A stretch of 64,000 nt of DNA from Treponema sp. (GCA_017935745.1 JAGBGX010000010.1:268873-332872), one strand, 5' to 3'. Counted from the first letter of the stretch, positions 30,590-39,994 are shown. The notes: generated by a model not told the origin, from the letters alone. Numbers and translations: made by a program.

Positions 30590-31537
30590 ATGGCGAAGCT
30601 GCTTGTCAGCGGACTGATAAATGTAGAGATGAATGTGTGCGTTCACCGTTTTCCAGTTGAATACACTCCGATTGAATACGCATTTCATCAGGCGCAGGCT
30701 GATTTCAGCGGAGTTGCCCTTAATGTTATCAATGCGCTTGACAGCCTCGGGGACGCGGTGGTTCCTGTTTCCATTTTGGGAAATGATTCTGTTGCCCGGA
30801 CACTGATCTCCGGCTTTAAAGACAGAAATATTCCGTGCGGACTTCTTGACTGCCGGATGGAGCAGACATGCACATCGGTTGTGCTGTTTGATGACTGCGG
30901 GCGGCGGAAGATTTACTGTGACTTAAAGGACGTCCAGGAGCTTGTTTTTCCCTTTGAGTCTGTAAAAAATGAAGCCGCTTCCTGTGATGCCCTTGTGCTC
31001 TGCAACATCAATTTTAATGATGAGCTGATACGGAACGCCAAAAGCCTCGGCAAGCTTGTGCTCACTGATGTTCAGGACTTGAGCGATATCCATGATGCAT
31101 ACAACCGGCGGTTCCTGGAAAATGCTGATATTGTTTTTTTGAGCGATGAAAAAATTTCAGACCGTCACGAGGACTTTTTGCTTTCGCTTTACCATGAGTA
31201 TAAAAACAAAGTCATTGTCCTCGGGCAGGGAAAGAAAGGCGCGCTGATTCTGGATTCTGAAGAGGGGACTGTCTGTTCCGTTGAAAGCGTAATGACGCGG
31301 CCTGTTGTGAATACGGTCGGCGCAGGAGATGCGCTTTTTTCCTGCTTTGCGCATTATTATGTGCAGGGGAAGCCGCCATTGGACTGCCTGAAAAAGGCGG
31401 TTGTTTTTGCTTCCTGGAAAATAGGCGAGTCAGGCGGAGCGAAGGGCTTTGCTGATGAAAAGCATCTTGACGGGCTGTGCAGCAGAATACAGCATGCGGT
31501 GCACAGGGTATGCGCATTCGATCCGCACAAGAGCTAG
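30590..31537 (+). CDS. PfkB-family carbohydrate or nucleoside kinase
   Basis: The 315-residue protein belongs to the ribokinase/PfkB family, which phosphorylates sugars or nucleosides with ATP. The N-terminal SGLINVEMNVCVHRFPVEY with substrate-lid region, GVALNVINALDSLGD, and the C-terminal anion-hole NTVGAGDALFSCFAHYY with the catalytic aspartate are present. The substrate cannot be read from the motifs. I use the ATG at 30590; the ATG at 30578 is part of the leader's TTTTTATGGGAG. The gene is enclosed by two inverted R1 repeats. Confidence 0.85.
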   Translation: MAKLLVSGLINVEMNVCVHRFPVEYTPIEYAFHQAQADFSGVALNVINALDSLGDAVVPVSILGNDSVARTLISGFKDRNIPCGLLDCRMEQTCTSVVLFDDCGRRKIYCDLKDVQELVFPFESVKNEAASCDALVLCNINFNDELIRNAKSLGKLVLTDVQDLSDIHDAYNRRFLENADIVFLSDEKISDRHEDFLLSLYHEYKNKVIVLGQGKKGALILDSEEGTVCSVESVMTRPVVNTVGAGDALFSCFAHYYVQGKPPLDCLKKAVVFASWKIGESGGAKGFADEKHLDGLCSRIQHAVHRVCAFDPHKS

Positions 31538-31543
31538 CAGAGC

Positions 31544-31622
31544 GGGTTTCATACCTTTCATGCAACGCGAGCGTCGAGGTACTGCTTGCAGCCCCGCAGG
31601 GATGAAACCCTCCGCACGAATC
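31544..31622 (-). repeat. R1 intergenic repeat, inverted and truncated copy
   Basis: On the minus strand this copy has ATTCGTGCGGAGGGTTTCAT, CCTGCGGGGCTGCAAGCAG and a terminal GGTATGAAACCC, about 90% identical to the copy at 30339 over the shared part, but lacks the 3' hairpin. It lies between the convergent ends of the kinase and lipoprotein genes. Confidence 0.8.
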
Positions 31623-32868
31623 AAGAGAATGAGAAATCAGTTATTTGTACTGTCGTAGGCTCGGAAACCCGGAATAAGACCGCCGCAAATTCATAGTTAT
31701 CTGCAAACATTTCTATGTCCGGTGTAAATGAAAAGTAAAAGCCGTTGGCAGTGGTGGTGGTGATTCCGATTTCCTGTATGCCGTTTTTGAGCGTGTACAA
31801 ATAAAATGTAATGGTAACGTTTTCAGCAGTGCTTGGTCCGCCGCTTATCGAAGCATTCGGTGGTATTCTGCTTGGCTCTGTGTACAGACCGCAAAGACCT
31901 CCATACGCCTGAGTATCGGAAAATGTGAACGAATAATAACTGGTTCCGTTGCCTTCCGAAACTTTCACTCCCGCAGTATTCGGCGGATAACATGTCGGAT
32001 TCCATCCTGAACCCGAAGCTGCGCTTGCGTCTAATTCCGGCTTTTGTATCGTTACGGTGCCGTTCCCGGAGGAAACGGCCGCACGAAGAATTCCTCTCCA
32101 AGATACTGGATCACTTGTAACGCCGCCGCCCGATGTTTTTTGTCTTACAGGAATATGTATTGTGTATTCGTTAAAATCAGTTCCCAGTTCGCACTGCCGG
32201 ACAATGCCGAGCGGCTCATGCTCCGTGTCCTGAAAATAAAAATTCACTGCTGTAGGCTCGGAAGCCTTTGCAGAAAATTTCAGTGCAGTGTTTGAACTGT
32301 TTACGCTGTATTTAGTTATATCATTCACATACACATACGGAATATCGGAATTCACAAGCCGTACTGATGTGCCGTCCGTTGCAGAGGCAGAAAATTCGAC
32401 ATCGTTGCGGTAGCTTTTGAATTTCGCATCTTTTTTGAAGTACGTGGAATACTGTGCAAGCCACGCTCCGTCTTCCCCGGAAATAAAAAAGTCGCTTTTA
32501 TAAAGAAGAGAAGCCGCAATGTTCACGTCAGTGGTTTCATCTTTTTTTACAGTTGCGGTTGTGGAACCGTGCGCGCCCGCATAGTCAGATTCATCGAGCG
32601 CAAACACATCGACAGTGATCTGTCCAACGGAAATCCGTTCAAAATAAATCGTTTCGCCCGGTGCGCCTGTTTTTGCAGTCGGCTCGCCGTCTTCATTTGT
32701 GATGATGACTTCATAGCTGGAAATATCACTGAGCGTGTATTGTGCCGCCCGGCTGTCCGAATTTCCCGGCAGAGTGACTCTTACATCAGCATCCGAATCG
32801 GAAGCATGCTGCATGCACGACATCAAAAAAAGCGAAATGACAAAAAATGACACCGTAAATTTTTTCAT
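31621..32868 (-). CDS. lipoprotein, probably beta-rich envelope protein
   Basis: The 415-residue protein has a lipoprotein signal (FFVISLFLMSC). Its mature part begins with a Ser/Asp spacer and contains many short strands (YEVIITNEDGEPTAKTG, GQITVDVFALDESDYAG, YTIHIPVRQKTSG, VTITFYLYTLKNG), as in beta-sandwich proteins of carbohydrate-binding type. No catalytic motif is seen. The gene has a structured leader with a perfectly placed GGGAG, and is the last gene after the FecR-like gene on the same strand. Confidence 0.75.
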   Translation of the reverse strand: MKKFTVSFFVISLFLMSCMQHASDSDADVRVTLPGNSDSRAAQYTLSDISSYEVIITNEDGEPTAKTGAPGETIYFERISVGQITVDVFALDESDYAGAHGSTTATVKKDETTDVNIAASLLYKSDFFISGEDGAWLAQYSTYFKKDAKFKSYRNDVEFSASATDGTSVRLVNSDIPYVYVNDITKYSVNSSNTALKFSAKASEPTAVNFYFQDTEHEPLGIVRQCELGTDFNEYTIHIPVRQKTSGGGVTSDPVSWRGILRAAVSSGNGTVTIQKPELDASAASGSGWNPTCYPPNTAGVKVSEGNGTSYYSFTFSDTQAYGGLCGLYTEPSRIPPNASISGGPSTAENVTITFYLYTLKNGIQEIGITTTTANGFYFSFTPDIEMFADNYEFAAVLFRVSEPTTVQITDFSFS

Positions 32869-32984
32869 ACTAAGCTCCCATAAAAAGTCAATGAAGAGAG
32901 TATCAACTCTCGAATTGACTTTTTATGCAACTTCGCAACACAGTGAGAAGTTGCAGTTGATAACAAAGTTTGCAACGCAAACTT
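32869..32984 (-). promoter_or_regulatory. structured 5' leader before the lipoprotein gene at 32868
   Basis: On the minus strand: stem 1 AAGTTTGC/GCAAACTT around GTT (32966-32984); stem 2 GCAACTTC/GAAGTTGC (32927-32934 with 32947-32954); stem 3 outer AAAAAGTCA/TGACTTTTT (32882-32890 with 32916-32924) around GAGAGT/ACTCTC. GGGAG (32875-32879) follows, six bases before the ATG. The same elements in the same order appear before the genes at 10452 and 30590. Confidence 0.8.
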
Positions 32985-33032
32985 GATAAGATAAAAACTG
33001 ACGCTATTTTAGGCTATCTCCTTGTAAAAATG

Positions 33033-33845
33033 CTATTGAATTGTTACGGTTACGGACGCACTTCCGAATTCTTTGGGAGGTACGCTTTCCTGCTGTAAAA
33101 GATGCGCAGGACGCGGCCCCTGTTTGTCTGATGATGTTGATACAGCTTCCTGAAACTGCATGCTTTGCGTTGCATCGGCAAGCGCGCTTGTGCGCTTTAC
33201 GGCTGCATCGCGAGGAGCCGTTTTTCCTGCCGGTGAAAACGAAGCCGACTGACCTTTGAATACTGCGGTTTCCCCTTTGTTTTTAAAGGCGGATTCTGTT
33301 GCGGCCAGTCCGCCGCTTTCCGCATTTTCAGAAGAAATCATCGGGCCTTTCATCGGTTTTTGTGTTTTCCACGTTGAAACAACACCTTCGTGCGTTTCGA
33401 TTTTTGTCGAAAGAAATGCGTTTGTCACCGTCAGTTCTGTTCCGCGGACGGAAGCCGTTGCAACCGGGCTGCGGATCATGTAGTTCGCGCGGTGGTCAGC
33501 CGTCTTTTTTATTTCGGACTTTACGGAGCCGGCTGACAGGTAGACGCTTGTCTTGTCGCCGGATGCGTCTTCCGCAAGCTGCTCGACTGTCATGCGGGAA
33601 AGCTGTGCAACGGTGATTTTGGAATTTTCATGCGCGCTTGAAAGCGCAATGACGGCTTCCGATTTAAAGCCGGTCTGGATTATGTCGCCTGCCTTCAGCA
33701 CATCGCCGATGACCGCCGTTTTCCACGTGTTTCCTGCCTGTGCCACCTGCACTTTTCCCGTTACGGAAATCAGCTTTGCTTCAATTGAAAATGCCCGGAA
33801 CGCAAAAAGCGCAACGGCAGCTGTTGCCAGCAATTTTTTTTTCAT
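33033..33845 (-). CDS. FecR-domain secreted protein
   Basis: The 270-residue protein has a signal peptide (LATAAVALFAFRAFS) and a FecR-like domain at about 25-170: ISVTGKVQVAQAGNTWKTAV, GDVLKAGDIIQTGFKSEAVI, YLSAGSVKSEIKK, and YMIRSPVATASVRGTELTVT. In other bacteria FecR domains act as periplasmic sensors for sigma factors or bind surface partners. Here no sigma factor is adjacent. The C-terminal third is low-complexity and probably disordered. It follows an outer-membrane protein and precedes a lipoprotein on the same strand. GAGAGG precedes the ATG. Confidence 0.85.
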   Translation of the reverse strand: MKKKLLATAAVALFAFRAFSIEAKLISVTGKVQVAQAGNTWKTAVIGDVLKAGDIIQTGFKSEAVIALSSAHENSKITVAQLSRMTVEQLAEDASGDKTSVYLSAGSVKSEIKKTADHRANYMIRSPVATASVRGTELTVTNAFLSTKIETHEGVVSTWKTQKPMKGPMISSENAESGGLAATESAFKNKGETAVFKGQSASFSPAGKTAPRDAAVKRTSALADATQSMQFQEAVSTSSDKQGPRPAHLLQQESVPPKEFGSASVTVTIQ

Positions 33846-33887
33846 GCAGACCTCTCTTCGTGCAAGAATGAATATCCAAGGCAGACG

Positions 33888-35033
33888 CTACAACGCCAGC
33901 TTTGCCTTAAACGATAATTCACAGTAATGCTCGCCGGACGAATGCGCGTCAATATACTGAATCCAGTCGATGCTGGACTGCACATCGCTTGCGATTTGCA
34001 ATACCACGCCCAGATTGTATTGACAGCCTTTGAATTCGTACTGCTCCGTGCCGTCAAAAACCGCATCGAATCCTGCGGAAAACAGCGACACATCGGCAGG
34101 CTTTGAAAGCACGGAAATTCCCGCCATGAGAATATCCGTAAATTCAGGTTCCGACGCTGAGCTGTATGCGGTCATGCTGGTGATTCCCGTAAAGTCCTTT
34201 CCTGCGAACAAGACGTCAAGGTTCACCGCAGTTTCGGTAAAATAATAGCTGACTGTGCCTTTTGCGAACGGCGAAATTGTGACGGATTCATCATACTGTG
34301 AAAAGCCCATGCTCGCGCAGGCATCATACATCAGGCTGCGGTATATCGGGCCGGCAATTGATATCGTTCCGTAGAACCGGTTGTACATCGTTTCGTTTAT
34401 GCGGACTGACGCAATTCCCTGGACGGAAACCGACTGGTACAAAAACACGTTTGGAAATGTTGCTGTCACCATGGCGTTTACGTATTTGTCGGCAAGCGAA
34501 TAGAGCTTTTCATCGTCCGGCAAATCAAAATCCTTTGCATTCCGCATTTTCACGATGTTTCCGTTCAAGAGTCCTGTGTACGAGCCGGAAATCTGTACGG
34601 CATATTGGCCGCCTGTGAACGATACGCGAAGTCCGTCTGCGTTCTGAGCAAAAATCCGCGATGTTGCATCAGCGGTGAAAAAACGTCCGGCATCGATTTC
34701 CAAAAAACCGCGCCCGGTGTCAGTTCCCCATACGTATTTGAAAAGCTGAAGATCAGCATAATTCGCATCGAATGATGTGCGGTCATCGTATTCAAAGCGG
34801 TACAGTCCTTCCGCGGCAAGATAGTGCGAAACGCCTTTTCCGAACGGAATTTTCAGCCACGCGGAAACTTCATTCTGTTGATTCAAATAGTAAGAATTGT
34901 TTCCGATTGCCTCAATCCGCGAATCATTTGAAAGCAAAAATCCGTAGTCGAATGCAGCAGCAGATGCAAGGCAGAGACAGGCTGTAAGATAAGCGGAGGA
35001 TTTTATCCCGATGATGTTACATCGTTTTTTCAT
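33888..35033 (-). CDS. outer-membrane beta-barrel-like protein
   Basis: The 381-residue protein has a signal sequence (AYLTACLCLASAAAF) and a mature part made of alternating amphipathic strands with aromatic girdle residues (SHYLAAEGLYRFEYDDRTSF, FLYQSVSVQGIASVRINETM, TVSYYFTETAVNLDVLF). It lacks the aromatic C-terminal residue of a classical barrel (ends FKAKLAL). No named family is assigned. The start at 35033 overlaps the preceding small gene by 17 bases. It lies in a group with FecR-like and lipoprotein genes, opposite the CHASE2 cyclase gene. Confidence 0.65.
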   Translation of the reverse strand: MKKRCNIIGIKSSAYLTACLCLASAAAFDYGFLLSNDSRIEAIGNNSYYLNQQNEVSAWLKIPFGKGVSHYLAAEGLYRFEYDDRTSFDANYADLQLFKYVWGTDTGRGFLEIDAGRFFTADATSRIFAQNADGLRVSFTGGQYAVQISGSYTGLLNGNIVKMRNAKDFDLPDDEKLYSLADKYVNAMVTATFPNVFLYQSVSVQGIASVRINETMYNRFYGTISIAGPIYRSLMYDACASMGFSQYDESVTISPFAKGTVSYYFTETAVNLDVLFAGKDFTGITSMTAYSSASEPEFTDILMAGISVLSKPADVSLFSAGFDAVFDGTEQYEFKGCQYNLGVVLQIASDVQSSIDWIQYIDAHSSGEHYCELSFKAKLAL

Positions 35034-35484
35034 TCTGATTCTGCTCCGCTGCCAGCGCATTCAAAAGCCCGATTGCGTCCGCGCCGCTTACGCTCATCAT
35101 CGGGTCTGCGCAGGACGGAATATATCCTTTTGCGCGGAATTCCCTGTAGGAATATCTGGCGGATTTTTTTGTGAGCGTGAACATCATGCCGCCTTTTGCG
35201 CGCGAAGTTTTTGCATACAGCGCGCACAGCTCCTTGAGCGAAATCCGTTCGTCCGGCTCCAGAGCGGGAGAAACGCAGCCTGACGCACGGAGCGCTTCAT
35301 AAGACTGCCGCTCGTCAGCTTCTTCTTCCGCCGCACCGAACTGCTGCGCCGCCAGATACGAAGCCTGCGCCACCGTAATTTCCTGCGATTCGATGATCCG
35401 GGAAATCGTTTCAAAATTCTGGGACACTGCCGCAATCTGCACGGCACAGAACAAAAACGCGGCGGCGAGAGCCTTTTTTCTCAT
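35017..35484 (-). CDS. small secreted protein of unknown family
   Basis: The 155-residue protein has a signal peptide (MRKKALAAAFLFCAVQIAAV) and two helix-rich blocks: SRIIESQEITVAQASYLAAQ, and ERISLKELCALYAKTSRAKG followed by SARYSYREFRAKGYIP. The repeated segments ending before GYIP and GCVSP suggest a duplicated helical unit. The ATG at 35484 has CAGGAG upstream. It is the first gene of the group that continues with the barrel and FecR proteins. No function can be assigned. Confidence 0.65.
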   Translation of the reverse strand: MRKKALAAAFLFCAVQIAAVSQNFETISRIIESQEITVAQASYLAAQQFGAAEEEADERQSYEALRASGCVSPALEPDERISLKELCALYAKTSRAKGGMMFTLTKKSARYSYREFRAKGYIPSCADPMMSVSGADAIGLLNALAAEQNQNEKTM

Positions 35485-35636
35485 TACAAACTCCTGATGA
35501 CGGCTGTTACTGCAAAATGCCGCATTTCCGTGCATTGTTTGAAACAGCGGTTTACTGATATACTACTGAAAAATGCAGTTTCAGATAATAGTATACAGTA
35601 AAATAAAACTTATTTTTACACAAGAGGAAAACAACA

Positions 35637-38360
35637 TTGAAACGAAATAAAAACAGTGGTATCATTATATGCTCAGTTTTCATTCTGGCGGCAGCAGGCG
35701 CGCTCGGACTGTTCCGGAAATTTGAGTACAGGATTTTTGACCTTCTGCTCGCCGCAAAAAAAGCTCCGGCGGAATCCGCGGACATTCTGCTTGTGGAGGC
35801 GGACAATATTTCCCTTGAGAACATCGGGCCGTGGCCGTGGAAGCGCGATGTCTATGCGAATATGCTTCTGCGGATGAAGGAGCTGGGCGCACGGACGGCA
35901 GTATTCGACATCGAATTTCTTTCGCCGTCAAATTTCCCGGAATGCGATGATGTGTTCGCGCGCTCAATTCAATTTTTCGGAAACACATTCCTTACTATCA
36001 ACGCCGCCAATCTCGACATACCGTATTCGCAGGAGGAGCTTGACTACGTTCAGAGCCGGTTTCTGCTGCACGCTGACGGCGACACGGATGCGCTCGTCCT
36101 CGGAAACTGTAAGACGTTGTACGAGGCGCAGAAGGACTCGCTTTGGGGATTCGGCAGAACCGACTGGAGCAGCGCCGAGACAAAAAACGAATTTGCGGCA
36201 GGGCTTTCTCCGGCGATGCATGAATTCATTTCGCGGGCGGCGGGCGCAGGTTTTACAAACACCGTTATTGACACGGACGGAACGCGGCGTCGCATCGAGC
36301 TTTTAAAATATCAGGACGAATATCAAAAATCCGCCGTACAGCTTGCATTCTGTCCGCTGCTTGCAGAGCTGAAGCCGCAGAAAATCATACGCACAAAAAA
36401 CACGCTCATTCTGAAAGATGCTGCGCGCGGCGGCAAAACGGAAGACATACACATTCCGCTCGACTCATACGGCAGAATGATTATAAACTGGAGCCACAAA
36501 AAATATAAGGATTCCTTCCGGCACGAAAGCATTTTGTTTTTAGACACGCTTGAAAAATCGGAGCAGAACATTGTGCGTGCCCTCCATCTCATTCATGAAA
36601 ACCTCTGCGGAATGCAAAGCCAGATTCCTGTCCGCGCGTTTGCCGAAAGCAGCTCGAATCTTTTGAGCTGGTACAAGGACATTTCGGATTATAAAGCATA
36701 TCTTCTTTCGCTGTGCGAAGGCTACGGAAACAATTCCGAGCCGCTCAACGGCGGAATAAGCGGAGCATTGTACGAAGACTATTTTTCCCTGCGCGCTGAT
36801 TTTTTTGAATCGCTCAAGGCATGGACACAAAGCGGAGACGCAGACACAATTCAAGAAGTGCTTTTTGAAAACCGTGATGCTTTGGGTGAAGCGCAGTACG
36901 TACAATCCGCCGCCTCGCTCGGTGAGCTGTTTGAAGTCCTTTCCCACGATGTCTCGCTGTACACCGGGCTGCTTGAAGAAAAATCCGCCGTGTACAAAGA
37001 CGCGTTCTGCATTATCGGAAACACTGCCAGTTCCACGGCGGACTTGGGGACAACTCCGTTTGAGCGCGCCTATCCGAACCTCGGAACCCACGCGAATGTC
37101 TACAGTACAATCCGCAGCGGCGGCTTTATCACGCCCGTTCATCCGCTGTGGGGAATTCTCGCCGCCGCGCTTCTTGTTCTTTTGCAGGAACTGTTTGCGC
37201 AGAAAAAAAAGCCGTTCATGCAGAACGTGCTTGGAATCGGTGCGGTCATGATTTCTGCGCTGATTCCCGTTCTGCTCATGCGCTGGTTCGGAATGTATGT
37301 TCCGGCATTCACGCCTGTCCTGATTGCGCTTGCAGGCTTCCTTGAAATCACCGTCCTGCGCTTTTCTGATTCGGAAAAGGAGAAAAGATTCTTGCAGGCA
37401 ACATTCGGAGCCTACGTTGCGCCGGCTGTCGTCGAGCAGATTGTGCATCACCCGGAGCTTGCAAGTCTCGGCGGAAAAAGCGAGAATCTGACGGCCCTCT
37501 TTTCCGACGTAAAAACATTTTCAGGCTTCACGGAAGTCATCAACAACGAGTACGGCGAGGAGAAGGGAGCGGAAAAACTTGTTGAGATTCTGAACGAATA
37601 TCTCGGCGACCTGAGCGACGCAATCATGGAGCAGGGCGGAACAATCGACAAGTATGTCGGCGATGAAATCGTCTCATTTTTCGGCGCGCCGGTTCCGCGA
37701 GAAAACAATGCCTTCGATGCCTGCGCTGCCGCTGTCAGAATGCTTCAGGCGGAAAAACGGTTCAATGAAAGGAACTGGGACAGGCTCCCGGTGAATCCGC
37801 GCACAGGCGAACCGTTCTATCTGCACAGCCGCATCGGACTGAACAGCGGAATGATGGTCGTGGGCAATATGGGAACAGAAAAAAAACTGAACTATACCGT
37901 GATGGGAAACAACGTGAATCTTGCAAGCCGCCTTGAGGGCGCGAACAAAGTGTACGGCTCGTGGATTATCGCAAGCGAGTCAACGTGGAAAAAGGCGGAC
38001 AGCGGCGCGTACAAAGGAAAGCTCGTCGCACGGAAATTCGACAACGTGCGCGTCGTGAACGTAAAAAAGCCGGTCGGCATTTACAATATTCTGGGACTGA
38101 AGGAAGAGCTTTCTTCTGAGCAGATTGAAGCGGCAAGGCTGTTCAACATCGGAATGGAGCTGTATCTGAACGGAAGCGGCACGCCGGAAGCCGGAAAAGA
38201 CATCGCGGAGCTTGCGGAAGCCGCCTCGTATTTTGAAAAGGCCGCCGCCCTGTATCCGCCCGATGCATCTTCAGCCGTGTTTGCCGAACGATGCACCGGC
38301 TTTATTCAGAACGGCGTTCCCGCGCTGTGGGACGGCGTTTATACAATGAAGTCAAAATAG
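35637..38360 (+). CDS. CHASE2-domain class III adenylate/guanylate cyclase
   Basis: The 907-residue membrane protein senses through CHASE2 and makes cAMP or cGMP. It starts at TTG, with AAGAGGA upstream. The CHASE2 domain spans about 35-500 (FDLLLAAKKAP, DNISLENIGPWPWKRDVYAN, then IGNTASSTADLGTTPFERAY), followed by three membrane helices (about 505-580) and a cyclase domain at about 610-800. Cyclase marks are LTALFSDVKTFSGFTE with the metal aspartate, GTIDKYVGDEIVSFFGAPVP, and YTVMGNNVNLASRLEGANKV. The C-terminal 100 residues are helical, TPR-like. Divergent transcription from the FecR/barrel group suggests a functional link. Confidence 0.92.
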   Translation: MKRNKNSGIIICSVFILAAAGALGLFRKFEYRIFDLLLAAKKAPAESADILLVEADNISLENIGPWPWKRDVYANMLLRMKELGARTAVFDIEFLSPSNFPECDDVFARSIQFFGNTFLTINAANLDIPYSQEELDYVQSRFLLHADGDTDALVLGNCKTLYEAQKDSLWGFGRTDWSSAETKNEFAAGLSPAMHEFISRAAGAGFTNTVIDTDGTRRRIELLKYQDEYQKSAVQLAFCPLLAELKPQKIIRTKNTLILKDAARGGKTEDIHIPLDSYGRMIINWSHKKYKDSFRHESILFLDTLEKSEQNIVRALHLIHENLCGMQSQIPVRAFAESSSNLLSWYKDISDYKAYLLSLCEGYGNNSEPLNGGISGALYEDYFSLRADFFESLKAWTQSGDADTIQEVLFENRDALGEAQYVQSAASLGELFEVLSHDVSLYTGLLEEKSAVYKDAFCIIGNTASSTADLGTTPFERAYPNLGTHANVYSTIRSGGFITPVHPLWGILAAALLVLLQELFAQKKKPFMQNVLGIGAVMISALIPVLLMRWFGMYVPAFTPVLIALAGFLEITVLRFSDSEKEKRFLQATFGAYVAPAVVEQIVHHPELASLGGKSENLTALFSDVKTFSGFTEVINNEYGEEKGAEKLVEILNEYLGDLSDAIMEQGGTIDKYVGDEIVSFFGAPVPRENNAFDACAAAVRMLQAEKRFNERNWDRLPVNPRTGEPFYLHSRIGLNSGMMVVGNMGTEKKLNYTVMGNNVNLASRLEGANKVYGSWIIASESTWKKADSGAYKGKLVARKFDNVRVVNVKKPVGIYNILGLKEELSSEQIEAARLFNIGMELYLNGSGTPEAGKDIAELAEAASYFEKAAALYPPDASSAVFAERCTGFIQNGVPALWDGVYTMKSK

Positions 38361-38386
38361 CTGCTTGTTTTCCGTAAGCTTTTCCG

Positions 38387-39271
38387 CTACTTTTTGAGAA
38401 CTTCTGCCACTCCTTCGGCAAGCCCTGCAAGCCCCTGGATTTCAGACGGAATGATGATTTTCGTTGCCTGTCCGTCCGCGGCTTTCTCGAACGCCTCGAG
38501 GCTGCGCAGCTTTATAACCGCATCATCGGCGGCAGCCTCGCGGAGCATGGCGATTCCCTGCGCCTTCGCCTGCTGCACCTCGCGGATTGCCTCGGCCTCG
38601 CCGCGCGCCTTTTGGATTGCGGCTTCCTTCTGCGCCTCTGCCTCAAGAATCATCGACTGCTTCTTTCCTTCCGCCACGAGGATCGCGCTCTGCTTCTGAC
38701 CTTCCGCAATCAAAATCGCCTCGCGCCGCTCGCGCTCAGCCCGCATCTGCTTTTCCATCGCCTCTTTTATTGCTTCCGGCGGAATGATGTTCTTGACTTC
38801 CACGCGGTTCACCTTGATTCCCCACGGGTCGGTCGCCTCGTCAAGAATCGAGCGCATTTTGGTGTTGATGACGTCGCGGCTCGTGAGCGTCTGGTCAAGC
38901 TCAAGGTCGCCGATGATGTTTCTCAGCGTGGTCGCCGAAAGATTCTCAAGCGCGTTGATGGGCTTTTCTACGCCGTAGGTGTACAGCTTTGGGTCGGTAA
39001 TCTGGAAGTAGACGACCGTGTCAATCATCATCGTCACGTTGTCCTTGGTGATGACCGGCTGCGGCGGAAAGTCGAGCACGCGCTCCTTCAGGCTCATCCT
39101 GTTTGCGATTTTATCGATAAACGGAACTTTTACGTGAAGACCGACCTGCCACGTCGAGCAGTATGCGCCGAGCCGCTCAATGACAAGCGCGTATGACTGC
39201 GGGACAATTCTGATGTTTGAGATGAGAACCAGCGCTGCAATCACAATGAGCGCAACTAAAATATAAACCAT
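38387..39271 (-). CDS. SPFH-domain (stomatin/prohibitin, QmcA-like) membrane protein
   Basis: The 294-residue protein has one N-terminal membrane helix (VYILVALIVIAALVLISNI) followed by the SPFH domain (VPQSYALVIERLGAYCSTWQ, LKERVLDFPPQPVITKDNVT, TLRNIIGDLELDQTLTSRD) and a long coiled-coil arm (ERERREAILIAEGQKQSAIL). Such proteins form ring-shaped membrane microdomains with NfeD partners. The ATG at 39271 has GGGAGG upstream; an in-frame start at 39349 overlaps the NfeD gene. It follows the NfeD gene by 17 bases. Confidence 0.93.
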   Translation of the reverse strand: MVYILVALIVIAALVLISNIRIVPQSYALVIERLGAYCSTWQVGLHVKVPFIDKIANRMSLKERVLDFPPQPVITKDNVTMMIDTVVYFQITDPKLYTYGVEKPINALENLSATTLRNIIGDLELDQTLTSRDVINTKMRSILDEATDPWGIKVNRVEVKNIIPPEAIKEAMEKQMRAERERREAILIAEGQKQSAILVAEGKKQSMILEAEAQKEAAIQKARGEAEAIREVQQAKAQGIAMLREAAADDAVIKLRSLEAFEKAADGQATKIIIPSEIQGLAGLAEGVAEVLKK

Positions 39272-39288
39272 ATATTCCTCCCTTGTTT

Positions 39289-39744
39289 TTACGCCTGCTC
39301 TTTCCGCAGGACTTTCAGGCTGTTTCCCTCCACCTTGGAAACAATGCATACTGTTCCTTTTTCAATGTCAGTTCCGTCAGCCGAAACAGCAGTCCACAGC
39401 ACGCCGTTCTGCGCCTTTGCCTCGCCTTTTTCAAACTGAGTGATATCCCGTGTGACAAGAACCTGCTGCCCTTCAAGGGAATTGACATTTGTCTTGTTTT
39501 TTCCGATGTTCAGCTTTTTTACGGCAAACGGACGCGTCAGGACAATCAGCACAAAAGAAAGCGATGCGAAAATCAGCAGCTGCCAGCGGAACGCAAGCGG
39601 CGTGCGCGCGATAAAAATCAGCGGAACAGAACTGATTGCGCACCATATCGTTGTAAGCGACATCGTGCAGGCTTCCACTATAAGGAACACGATGAGCAAT
39701 GCAAGCCAGAACCACGGCAAGTTCGCCATAAAAAATTGAATCAT
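39289..39744 (-). CDS. NfeD-family membrane protein
   Basis: The 151-residue protein has two or three membrane helices (FWLALLIVFLIVEACTMSLT, LTTIWCAISSVPLIFIART, FASLSFVLIVLT) and a C-terminal OB-fold domain (GQQVLVTRDITQFEKGEAKA, LWTAVSADGTDIEKG, CIVSKVEGNSLKV). NfeD partners SPFH proteins and is thought to support assembly of membrane microdomains. Co-orientation with the SPFH gene directly after it supports the assignment. Start choice between 39744 and 39729 is uncertain because no clear Shine-Dalgarno is present. Confidence 0.85.
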   Translation of the reverse strand: MIQFFMANLPWFWLALLIVFLIVEACTMSLTTIWCAISSVPLIFIARTPLAFRWQLLIFASLSFVLIVLTRPFAVKKLNIGKNKTNVNSLEGQQVLVTRDITQFEKGEAKAQNGVLWTAVSADGTDIEKGTVCIVSKVEGNSLKVLRKEQA

Positions 39745-39785
39745 GCGTTCAGTATAGAACAAAATTCCATTTTTTTAAAGCATTT

Positions 39786-39900
39786 GATTCGTGCGGAGGA
39801 TTTCATACCCCGTCCCTTGGACCGTATGAAGGGAATGAAATCCGGCTGCGATACCTTATGAGAACAACAGCCCCGATGCTTGCATCGAGGCTGTTGATTC
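39786..39900 (+). repeat. R1 intergenic repeat
   Basis: The copy starts GATTCGTGCGGAGG, has GGATTTCATACC ... GGGAATGAAATCC as inverted arms, then TGCGATACCTTATGAGAAC, and ends with AACAGCC/GGCTGTT enclosing CGATGC/GCATCG. The arms differ from the copy at 30339 by paired changes (A-T for G-C), so the folded form is conserved. It lies between divergent genes. Confidence 0.75.
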
Positions 39901-39994
39901 TATTTAAAAAATATTTGATGGCTGCACATTCCCATTTCTAAACTAAAACGATAAAATAAAATCAACAAGCAAACAGCACAAGCAGGAGAAATAT

